The notes below the pieces were generated by a model that worked only from the letters and a program-made list of their open reading frames with translations, was not told the origin of the DNA and made no database searches. Made by a program: the position numbers and the translations under genes. A DNA stretch of 64,000 nucleotides from Microcyclospora pomicola (taxonomy: Eukaryota; Ascomycota; Dothideomycetes; Capnodiales), in assembly GCA_002786065.1 (NCBI GenBank), contig NHNY01000003.1, forward strand, positions 496,001-560,000, in the 5' to 3' direction. Below are positions 55,999 through 64,000 of the stretch, piece after piece; position 1 is the first letter of the stretch, and every line of letters starts with the position of its first letter.

Positions 55999-57994
55999 TC
56001 AATCTTCGGAGTCATCCTCCGAGCTTGTGTCGTCGTCATGGCCGTGCCGGTCTCGACGTACGGATGCTGGTGGCTGAGGAGGAATATATCGGACTGCTCT
56101 CGAAGGCGGTGAGGCAGAGTATTGGCTGTGGGACATAGACCGGTGGGGATGACTGGTGGAAGAAGCGGGACCAGCACTTCTGTTGACCGTGCGGTATGCT
56201 ACCCCAGTGTGTGTAATCAGACGACTCGCAGGCATGTTCACACTTGGGGTCCTGCTGATAGTATCGCCGTGGATCGGGACCGGATACGTGGTGGGAACCA
56301 CTTGTGTGTACCGGGGTACACTGGAAGTTTGAGATGAAGGGGATGCTGCGCGCGATTGACGTGTTGAAGCTCGCTGACTTGGAGGTGATGCCGCACGCGG
56401 TTGACGTGTTGAAGCTCGCTGATCTGGTGGTGATGCTGGGCGCGGTTGACGTGTTGAAGCTCGCTGATCCGGAGGTGATGCTGCACGCGGTTGACGTGCT
56501 GGAGGTCGCTGATCTGGTGGTGATGCTGCGCGCGGTGGACGTGCTGGAGGTCGCTGATCTGGAGGTGATGCTGCGCGCAATTGGCGTACTGAAGATGAGC
56601 GAACTGAGGGGGTTGCTACAGACGATCGACGTGCTGGAGCCGACTGAACTGAGGAGTTTGCTACAGACGGTGGTCGTGCTGGAGCTCGCTGATCTGAATG
56701 GAACGCCGCTGGCGGTTGACGTGCTGCAGGCGGCGGTGAGCGTGGCGACCGCCTGCTCCAGACAGCATCGAACTGTGCCGCAAGCAGATGTGGTGCGGTG
56801 CACACGCCAAAAGCCTTGACCTTGACATAGTGCTCGATTGTGTAGACCTTGCCGAAGTTCACCCTGGATTCCTCATGCAAGACCTCGCCATGTGTGAACG
56901 GATCGACTCTTATGGGATCCAGCATTCCATCTTCGCCTCGCACGGGCGTCTCGGAGGGGAGTGGTTGAGGAGTGGGTTCTCCTCTCCTGGCCGTATGGAT
57001 GATAGCATGCTCTGATTTGACTGTGTGGCGTTTGGAAACACCTTGCCAACCGTAGGTCATGATCGGACTGTATCGTCAGGCTGATGGACACTGATGGATA
57101 TGCATTTCACTTACATCGCTGCACAGGAATCGTTGTTTTCCCGCACGACCACAAACCGGCGAATCTTGTGGTGTACCAACTCGGAGAAGAGTCCACGCGT
57201 CACGTCGGATTGATTGCTCCCGTCGACGTGACCAGCAGGCTCCGGCCAGAGTAGCAGGAAGACCTGCCTCATCGTCAGCCTATACGAACTCGAGTAGCTA
57301 AATACATCGTTGATATGTCTTCTCACCTTGCCAACTGTGAAGAACTGACGCGGTCTATCGCGCTTGCAATATGCTGCGGCTTGTCAACTCCATGCAACTT
57401 ACAAATCAAAGATGTGCTTTCGGGCTTACCTGGGTCGAGAAGCTCATGGTTTCCGGGCGTGGCGAACAGTTTCTTGTGAGCAGTGTATAAGTGTCGCTCG
57501 GCGATCATATGCTGTGGACCATCAGCCGTATGAGCGGCGATGCCATTGTTGTCACTGTATTGAGATACGTTCCAGTATTGCTCATTCGGCGCTAGGTTCG
57601 GCTGATAGGACGATTCACCGAGAGAGCGTGGAACAGCATGTTGCGGTCGCGGTGTTGTGTCCGGACCGGCTCCCAACGAATCACTGGTGTGAGGGTGATA
57701 AGTTCTGTCCGTGGAGAATCGTATGTTAGAACGGTTCTGTCAAAATCGCCAACGCGTATGCAACGCACTGACGTCATACCTGGGGATCTGAGCGATGGTC
57801 TGAGGTGAGGTCGACAGCTGGGGTTGGGCCGAACCCCACCGCAGTCTGTGGCCGTTCTCGTACTCCCACCAGAAGTCACCGTTGTGCTCGACGACCCAGT
57901 AGTACGCTCCAGTTCTTCGATTCTGAAACCGCCGCCCTATCAGAGTCCGCGGATCGTTCAAGTCGGGTTCCACCATCGGTCTGGCTACTGGCAT
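55999..57994 (-). CDS. DUF6590-domain protein with 15-residue repeat tail
   Basis: Five exons (57994-57780, 57704-57430, 57373-57327, 57263-57115, 57067-55999) encode 584 residues; the introns are 75, 56, 63 and 47 bp. The first intron carries a CTAAC branch. The spliced domain reads YCKRDRPRQFFTVGK then VFLLLWPEPAGHVDG, ELVHHKIRRFVVVRE and AAIPIMTYGWQGVSKR, followed by SEHAIIHTA and SRVNFGKVYTIEHYVKVKAF; this is the pattern of fungal DUF6590, whose function is unknown. The N-terminus has an aromatic segment, RRTGAYYWVVEHNGDFWWEY. After the domain, about nine units of 15 residues (core AASPPDQRASTRQPR) form a Pro/Arg/Ser tail at roughly 349-483. The protein ends in an acidic run (DDDTSSEDDSED). 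No signal peptide is present; nuclear or cytosolic location is inferred. Confidence 0.85.
56305..56709 (-). repeat. array of about nine 45-bp coding units in the DUF6590 gene
   Basis: Units of 45 bp encode 15 residues each. The core four or five (around 56340-56577) are nearly identical (AASPPDQRPPARQPR and AASPPDQRASTRQPR); outer units have diverged. The region is in frame throughout. Confidence 0.88.
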
Positions 57995-58169
57995 CGTGTC
58001 CTGTTACGATGCCAGGAAATGATATGTGAAACATCAAGACTACCGCTTAGAATAACGAGGCCGCGAATCATCGTATAGTTATACAACATTGCTGTATACC
58101 TTGTTATATGCGGCTCTGCGAGAATCACAGCATTACCGTGCCGCATGCATCTTCACCGGACGTTGCGAA

Positions 58170-58395
58170 CGTGGCAGCGTGCATGGGCGCCAGCCTTGTC
58201 CTGGTGGTGTATCAATTCTGGTAATGATTGGCTATCTCACTGCTGAGGTGGCTCCAGCGACGGGACCATGCCGCCACCAAATGGGCAACATCGGGATATA
58301 CTATACATCCTTCAATCTCGAGCTCCAGCATGGAGTGCGAAAGGGTGTGCTGCTCATCTTGACATGGGATGTCCGCATGCGCAAGGGGTGTCGCT
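58170..58395 (+). repeat. 226-bp direct repeat, copy 1
   Basis: It begins CGTGGCAGCGTGCATGGGCG and ends GGGGTGTCGCT. It matches 58539-58764 with four differences that I could count, three of them transitions. No coding family was recognised. Confidence 0.93.
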
Positions 58396-58538
58396 GTGGT
58401 GTGTGGATCGATGATCTGATACAAACTATCTAGCTGCAGGGAGGAAGAAGACCTACGTGCCAAGACGCACGGGCCAAAGTGGCCTGAGGCCAACATCCAT
58501 CCCCCCCTCTGAAAAAAACCTTCAAGGCAAAACACTGC

Positions 58539-58764
58539 CGTGGCAGCGTGCATGGGCGCCAGCCTTGTCCTGGTGGTGTATCAATTCTGGTAATGATTGG
58601 CTATCTCACTGCTGAGGTGGCTCCAGCGACGGGACCATGCCGCCACCCAATGGGCAACATCGGGATATACTATACATCCTTCAATCTCGAGCTCCAGCAT
58701 AGAGTGCGAAAGGGTGTGCTGCTTATCTTGACATGGGATGCCCGCATGCGCAAGGGGTGTCGCT
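58539..58764 (+). repeat. 226-bp direct repeat, copy 2
   Basis: It is a same-orientation copy of 58170-58395, about 98% identical, separated from it by 143 bp. It ends about 210 bp before the start of the coiled-coil gene at 58977, so it lies in that gene's probable promoter region. Confidence 0.93.
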
Positions 58765-58976
58765 CACCGGTCAATGATGTGCCACGGAACGTGGCATACT
58801 TTCCTCTAGGTATCTCCGATAGAGTAAGGCAGAGATCATCCCATGGCATGCCCCCGAGTTCAGGCAGTTTCTGTCACCGACTTACCTTGGGCAGACGCGC
58901 TTGACGCGCAACAGCGGCGTTTCTGGGCCACCATACCATCACTTCCGCCACTGTGACCCGCCAGTGCAACTTCAAA

Positions 58977-60311
58977 ATGACCCGGAGTAAATCATGGACC
59001 CACAAATCAACGTCAACGTCACCCTCCCCATGGCGACAGCGAATGGGCGACAGCCTGCGGAATATCTGTCGCTCGCTTGCCTGTTTTACTTTCAATCCAC
59101 ACGAGATTAAAGCCATCGCCGACGATGAGAAGCCAAGACTACCCTATACTCATGTCGAAACTTTGCCTCTTCCTCTTCGCCCAGGATCTCGAAAGATCCC
59201 AGTGCGCGATGTTGGTATACAGCAGGATGCCTCGCTGTTGCCCCAGACTCTGAAACATTCGAAGGAGAAGACTATCGCGTTGACGGAAATCCATCAACGC
59301 CTTGTCCATATTCGACGTCTGCTCGCCCAGGACCAGGTCAAGATGCAGTTCGAGATTGGAATGATCAACCACATATTGCAACACATTGGCGAGTCCCAGG
59401 ATACATTTCTCGACATTGTTGCACGCAGCAAATCATCCTGGGAATCAGTTCCAGAATTAACAAGTATTTTCAAACAACTGCAGGCTGACGGTGACTCTTT
59501 TCGATCATACCACGAAGGATGGAAACAGGCTGGGTTGGACTACTATGAAACGATCCTGGAATTGCAACAACACGAGGAAACCTTCATTGCTCACGTCGAC
59601 GATCAGGTACCCAGTCAATCCGCATACCTAGACTGGCCTGCAAAAGATCGACCGCTGAACAGAGATCGAGGTAAAGAGAAGAATCTCGGAGTCCAATCGC
59701 AGCTGCTGGACGACTTCCACATTCAAAGAGGCAAGGTCACGAAGCTCAAGGAGCGGGTGTCCCAGCTTGAGCAGGACTTCCAGCAGGACCTCATGGATCA
59801 CGAGGTCCTGGAGGATCAGGGTCATGATCAAGATCAATCCCGCGAAGAATTTGTAATGGAATACACCACAGTCCTCGACAGAGCTCGCCGTGAGTTCGAC
59901 GTCGCCAAGGCTCATCTCGCGCAACTGGAACAAAAGTGTCGCGACGAGAAGCTGGATATGTCCGAGATCAGGAGAAACTCGTCTGATGGCGATTACATCA
60001 TACGGACTGCCCCTGTTCAAGTCGTGGCCAGGGAGCAGCAATACAGTTCGCCACCTACACTGAGTCCGCCTCACCACAACTCAGCAGTTATCGCTACCGA
60101 CTTTGCGTATACATTCGCAACACCAAAACGCCTCGGAATCAGGGACGATGGGGATAACGAGAAGGCCGACGCTTTCTCGACACAAATTGACCAATGGGTC
60201 GGCAGCGTATCATCTGGACTCAGCTCGGGGCGACACTCAACGCGCGCTGAGGACGAGTCGCCACCAACAACTGGCTCTATGACAAGATATCATCCTGACC
60301 GAGAAGACTGA
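58977..60311 (+). CDS. coiled-coil hypothetical protein A
   Basis: A single exon of 444 codons starts at ATG 58977; the frame is open slightly upstream from a GTG. I do not recognise the family. The N-terminal 100 residues are polar with a Cys/Phe patch (SLACFTFNPHEIKAIAD). The middle is helical: residues about 110-230 (ALTEIHQRLVHIRRLLAQDQ, LDYYETILELQQHEETFIAH) and a coiled coil from 259 (ERVSQLEQDFQQDLMDHEVL through EEFVMEYTTVLDRARREFDV). The C-terminus is Ser/Pro-rich and disordered. The coiled-coil segment resembles the one in the protein encoded at 62086-63525 on the other strand. No membrane helix or targeting signal is present. Its promoter region carries one copy of a 226-bp repeat. 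Confidence 0.75.
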   Translation: MTRSKSWTHKSTSTSPSPWRQRMGDSLRNICRSLACFTFNPHEIKAIADDEKPRLPYTHVETLPLPLRPGSRKIPVRDVGIQQDASLLPQTLKHSKEKTIALTEIHQRLVHIRRLLAQDQVKMQFEIGMINHILQHIGESQDTFLDIVARSKSSWESVPELTSIFKQLQADGDSFRSYHEGWKQAGLDYYETILELQQHEETFIAHVDDQVPSQSAYLDWPAKDRPLNRDRGKEKNLGVQSQLLDDFHIQRGKVTKLKERVSQLEQDFQQDLMDHEVLEDQGHDQDQSREEFVMEYTTVLDRARREFDVAKAHLAQLEQKCRDEKLDMSEIRRNSSDGDYIIRTAPVQVVAREQQYSSPPTLSPPHHNSAVIATDFAYTFATPKRLGIRDDGDNEKADAFSTQIDQWVGSVSSGLSSGRHSTRAEDESPPTTGSMTRYHPDRED

Positions 60312-62085
60312 TGTTTTATTGGTCTCGCTGCTTGAACGAGGGTTAAACAGGCAAACAGTATTTCGGCGTCCGCCAACGTGCAATCTGGGGCGTGCTGCCT
60401 TTCGTGATTCAAATGTACTACAATATTGTGACAGATAGCGTTATCAGCAAGACCAGTGGGTGTGACTGGTCTGATACTGACAGGCCAGCCATTTTCTGAA
60501 ATGTCTGATCAACCTTTACTCGTTCGAGTGACAACCCTGGCGGCCCAATCATTCTCCATAGACATATGTATCACACCTAACACGACATTGTACTATTTGT
60601 TTCGCGATATTGTCGTCCTGATTTCTCGTTCGAGTATAGATACGAATCCACACAGCGAGACGAGTATCGTCGTTGAACCACTACCAAGTTTACATGTACA
60701 TTCTTTGATTTGACATCACGCCACGACATCCTGGCTGGCATCCGCAATGTCGCGATAAAGCTGAACGAGACTACGTGCATGAAGAGTGTCGCATCGACAG
60801 GGATCTTGCAGCTACGTATGCACGTCATGTCAATATCTGTATTGGCGTTGATAATACGCAATGCTGTCAAGCTAAGGCAAGTACAGGCACGTTAGTACAA
60901 CGTGGAACCACACATCCTCCATTGGCAGCCTTGTCGACAGATGGTGCACATGAATGTCCTCGGCATGATGAAATACCTCCGGGAATTAAGGTATGTCGAC
61001 ACCCAACGTATGCTACACAACATGATCGCTCTGGATCACTAAAGCATAATCGTACATCTAGTCGACCTCCTTACGCAAAGTCAATAGAGATAGAAACCAG
61101 CTACGACTAGCTTTGGCCGAGTACGAAGCAGAAGCGAATGCTCTACGATTGACAAAGAAGGCGGAATACCTCGATCCCAAAGCCAAGTTGTGTGGGAGAT
61201 CGATCGCCGATGCTAGGTCGGCAAGGCCGGCATTTAAGATAGGTATGGTAGGTAGCCTTGCTGATAATGTATGCATGCGAGGATCTAGCCACTCTACTAA
61301 CGGTACTTATAGTACCCTTCACCGGTCGAGCTGCAAGCTGCACGAGCCCACAAGAGGGTCTCAGATCTCTCTTTCTATGATTGGTTCATTGGGAACAAAA
61401 GCATGCACTGACACGATCCCCGCGACTTCCTGGTACCAAGTCAAGCTTGTGGGAGCAACACCAGATGTCCGCAGGACCGTCCAACCAGTGCGTTTGTGAT
61501 CTTTGTTAGATGACTTGGACACACTGACAACTACCTGTACTGCCCTCGGCCAAAAGGAGCGGGGTCTTGAAGCTATGCTGCCGATATACGTTGTGCAGGA
61601 ATGGTCTGGTCGCAATCGGCGACTGTGACAATGGAGATTCAATCAGGGTTCCTCACGGCTCTAATGGGGCTGATGGCTGCCTCACAGAACATTGTTGCCG
61701 TACAGCTATCAGTGCGCGCGCTCGGACAGCTCGCATCGTGTTGGAGTCTGGAACGATTACTTGACGATAAAGAAGCTGTAGGATCGTCCCAGTCCATTGA
61801 TAGCAGGCAGTCATGTGTCTGGACCTGTACGCTGCTACCTTTGAACCAAGGACCCTGACGTCAATTATGCTATGGCAACAATCATGCCTCTCGTGAGTCA
61901 ACGGCATCTCAGCCTGTTGTAATCTGCTTAATAACTCGACCATTATCACGAACTCTGCTCTTCAGCGTCTTCGTTGTCCCGTGTTTAGGCACTGATATCA
62001 CAGTAGTCATGTAGACTGTAGGCCATATATAAGGATACAAACGCGCTGTCGATATCATCAGAAGTAATCTGCTTGTAGGCATACC
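60312..62085. other. 1.8-kb convergent region between the coiled-coil genes
   Basis: No intact gene is supported. A short coding-like segment near 61063-61240 reads SLRKVNRDRNQLRLALAEYE and continues with an ALRLTKKAEYLDPKAK segment; it may be an exon or a gene remnant. The rest shows nothing recognisable. Confidence 0.4.
61063..61240 (+). pseudogene. possible helical gene remnant or orphan exon
   Basis: This plus-strand segment is open and has a helical, Leu/Glu/Arg-rich composition (VNRDRNQLRLALAEYEAEAN, then LTKKAEYLDPKAK) unlike the flanking noncoding sequence. A TAG just before TCGACC could be a splice acceptor, and a GTATGG after FKI a donor. No start codon or neighbouring exons were found. 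It may be debris of another coiled-coil gene; this is weak. Confidence 0.25.
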
Positions 62086-63525
62086 TTAATCTGGCTGTAT
62101 CTCAATAGCTGCTTGTTCAACTGGATCTTCATCATGACAGTATGACCCTGCCGGAATAGCTTCCAGCCATCTGCTGATGGCTAAGTTCTCAGTGGTCTTC
62201 CTAACAGCTGGCTCTTGTTTCTCCCCTATTACGATGCCCTCCGAAACCGCCCACGCTTCGAGCCTTTTCAGATCTTGCTCTGTAATTTTCTGCTGTGGCA
62301 GCCTCCCTCCATCATCCATCGGCGCTGTACCAGCACCCGATGCACTTTTATCTGATTCTTCACGTACTACATTTGCATCAAGCTCTATTTCATAACCGGC
62401 CTTCCGACATTGCTCCTCGAGACGTTCCACGTCTACTTCTGCTTCGCGCAGCTGATGAGTGATTTCTTCTTTCCTCCGGGTGTACTCTTTCTCAAACTCT
62501 TCATCAGTCCCACACACTGGCTGCTCTTGATCCGCAAGGAAGTCCCTTTGCATCTTGTCTTCGTGGAACTGGTACTCCAGCTCCATCAATCTTTCATGAC
62601 AGATTCCCAGGTCTCCTTTACGATCGTACAACTCTGCTAGCAGCGGAGGTGTATCACTCGAGGAATCGCTGGCTTGAGACGCGTCACGACTGACCATTCT
62701 GACAGCTTCATCACTGATACCCAAGGTGAAGCCAATGGTGCGGACGATGGCAGTGAAGTTCTCCTCGCAGTCTTTCAGGTTGAACTCAAGATTACTCAGG
62801 CGATCACGAACTTCGTTAGTAGCACGCCGTTGGAGATTGTACAAATCAGCATCTCCAAGCCAGCGATCACTAAGTGTCGTAAGGTTCTCTCGCTGTGTCG
62901 CAAAACTACCCCAGGAGCTAGCTTCGCGCATGGCATCAAGAATCTCACCAAGTGACTCTCTCGTGAACCGCTCATTCTGTTTTTCTTTTGACTCTTCGAA
63001 TCGCAATAGCGTCCGACATTGAAGGACTTTATCGCGAAGGTCTTGTAGAGTTTGTGAGCTTTTGGCGAACTTTCGTACTTGCTCGCTCGATCGAATTCGT
63101 GCTGATCCCGTTTCTGTCATCTGCAACGGCCAGTCCGGCTGCGAATTCTCCAGGAATGGTGAACGCGCGGCAGAATCGACCACATCCCTTGCGCCAATCG
63201 ATGCGGGCCCGAGATCATGATGATGCTCGGCTTCCAAGGGCTCGACGGGGACAAGAAGTTTGCCGGTCTTTCTTGAGCTCCTGCTGACTTGGTCTGGAAC
63301 CGCACTGACTGCGTAAGACGTAGTACTCGATAATCTGGTGGCGGCCATATCCTCTATGTACGCCGGATGGTCGACGAGACTTGTGTCACGATCGCGCGAC
63401 CCGCCCTCATCACTCGATTCAAGCGAGTTCGTGCGCGCAGTTTGCTGTGACCATTGCCCGCCGTCTGAAGGATGGGCATCCGAGGAGATGAAACCGAACG
63501 GACCTTGCTCCCAATGGATGCTCAT
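62086..63525 (-). CDS. coiled-coil hypothetical protein B
   Basis: A single exon of 479 codons starts at ATG 63525 (MSIHWEQGPFGFISSDAHPS); an open extension upstream begins with GTG and is not used. I do not recognise the family. The first 140 residues are polar and disordered. Residues about 145-265 are helical (KFAKSSQTLQDLRDKVLQCR, VRDRLSNLEFNLKDCEENFT). A second helical block from about 311 reads ERLMELEYQFHEDKMQRDFL, then EEFEKEYTRRKEEI and DVERLEEQCRKAGYEIELDA, parallel to protein A (ER-x3-LE-x2-F-x2-D-x-M, then EEF-x2-EYT and LE-x2-CR). The C-terminus (QKITEQDLKRLEAWAVSEGI) is also helical. No signal or membrane segment is seen. Confidence 0.75.
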   Translation of the reverse strand: MSIHWEQGPFGFISSDAHPSDGGQWSQQTARTNSLESSDEGGSRDRDTSLVDHPAYIEDMAATRLSSTTSYAVSAVPDQVSRSSRKTGKLLVPVEPLEAEHHHDLGPASIGARDVVDSAARSPFLENSQPDWPLQMTETGSARIRSSEQVRKFAKSSQTLQDLRDKVLQCRTLLRFEESKEKQNERFTRESLGEILDAMREASSWGSFATQRENLTTLSDRWLGDADLYNLQRRATNEVRDRLSNLEFNLKDCEENFTAIVRTIGFTLGISDEAVRMVSRDASQASDSSSDTPPLLAELYDRKGDLGICHERLMELEYQFHEDKMQRDFLADQEQPVCGTDEEFEKEYTRRKEEITHQLREAEVDVERLEEQCRKAGYEIELDANVVREESDKSASGAGTAPMDDGGRLPQQKITEQDLKRLEAWAVSEGIVIGEKQEPAVRKTTENLAISRWLEAIPAGSYCHDEDPVEQAAIEIQPD

Positions 63526-64000
63526 CTGATCTGGATGGATATGACTGCGAGATTGTGTCAGCAGGAGGTCCGAGTGCACGAGATTGGGAGACGAGTGGGA
63601 ACCTCAACTGCAATTGACTGTACAAATCGCAAAACGCGAGCACTCTCGGCGAAATGATGTTTTCATGCTGTGTGATAGTCGATTGCCCAAGCGGCGAGAG
63701 ATATCTTATGTATTATGTACGCAAGGCACAAAGCAAACCACAGCACTGAATCCAGGTGTGCATGCCATGAGGTGCCTCTCACGTGCAGGGAATTAGATTA
63801 GAGGAGCACGTGAACGATACCATGGCTCTACGCACTTGTCAAAAGAGCCGCATGGACGCGGCTGCAGACTGGGAGTCTGAACAGCCATACAGTAAATGTC
63901 AGCGCCCAATATTTTCGTTTCAAACACACAGACCAGGTCATAACTATATACAAGATGTCGCAAGGGTGACGCATCGCGCCAGACTCGTAGCCCTTTGCTG
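63526..64000. other. right-end non-coding stretch
   Basis: This is the upstream region of coiled-coil gene B. No gene or RNA was recognised. A perfect-looking short palindromic segment (CAGACTGGGAGTCTG) lies near 63867. Confidence 0.45.

Noticed and set aside
56304-56819. 171-codon plus-strand frame with repeats (DVLKLADLEVMLHAV type)
   Set aside because: It is the antisense image of the DUF6590 repeat array; the minus-strand gene has splice and family support.

Overview
This window looks like a nuclear chromosome segment of a filamentous ascomycete (Pezizomycotina; Dothideomycetes is my best guess, an inference). Genes lie on both strands about 2 kb apart. Introns are short (47-114 bp), mostly GT-AG with CTAAC or CTGAC branch sites. 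Several families are typical of these fungi: DUF1996, DUF6590, short heme-thiolate peroxygenase, MCCB/IVD and class II myosin. Exon structures were worked out by hand from reading frames, splice sites and family expectations; no search was run.

Layout, left to right: a secreted DUF1996 protein (481-1925, -); a gene-poor stretch with a possible small membrane protein (4173-4790, +); the leucine-degradation pair MCC beta subunit (-) and isovaleryl-CoA dehydrogenase (+), head to head over 173 bp; an acidic hypothetical protein (9130-10002, -); a 1280-aa AlkB-type dioxygenase with two zinc-finger-like modules (12644-16486, -); a Red1/ZFC3H1-like zinc-finger protein (17816-21198, -) divergent from class II myosin (21874-29167, +); an Inp54-like 5-phosphatase with a C-terminal membrane anchor (29511-30881, -); and an RBR ubiquitin ligase (32706-34272, +).

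Next come a secreted peroxygenase (34713-35800, -), an F-box/2EXR-like protein (36694-37713, -), mitochondrial SCOT (38338-40027, +), an AhpD-like protein (40465-41503, +), an MFS transporter with a 25-nt exon (41982-43857, +), a second F-box/2EXR-like protein (44300-45194, -), a small secreted cysteine-rich protein made of two duplicated exon-split modules (46160-46738, -), a glutathione transferase (48549-49532, -), an SR-rich membrane protein (50222-50815, +), a GPI-type surface protein (51198-51766, -), a zinc alcohol dehydrogenase (53757-55300, -), a DUF6590 protein with a 15-residue repeat array (55999-57994, -), a 226-bp direct repeat, and two distantly related coiled-coil proteins (58977-60311, + and 62086-63525, -).

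Functional links: IVD and MCCB act at consecutive levels of leucine catabolism, which ends in acetoacetate, the substrate of SCOT 32 kb away. GST, peroxygenase, alcohol dehydrogenase and MFS transporter suit detoxification or secondary chemistry, but they are not packed as a biosynthetic cluster and no backbone enzyme is present. The most novel-looking items are the duplicated-exon cysteine-rich secreted protein, the AlkB fusion with zinc modules and a 26-residue repeat, the DUF6590 repeat tail, and the coiled-coil pair. I saw no tRNA, rRNA, CRISPR array or recognisable viral or LTR element.
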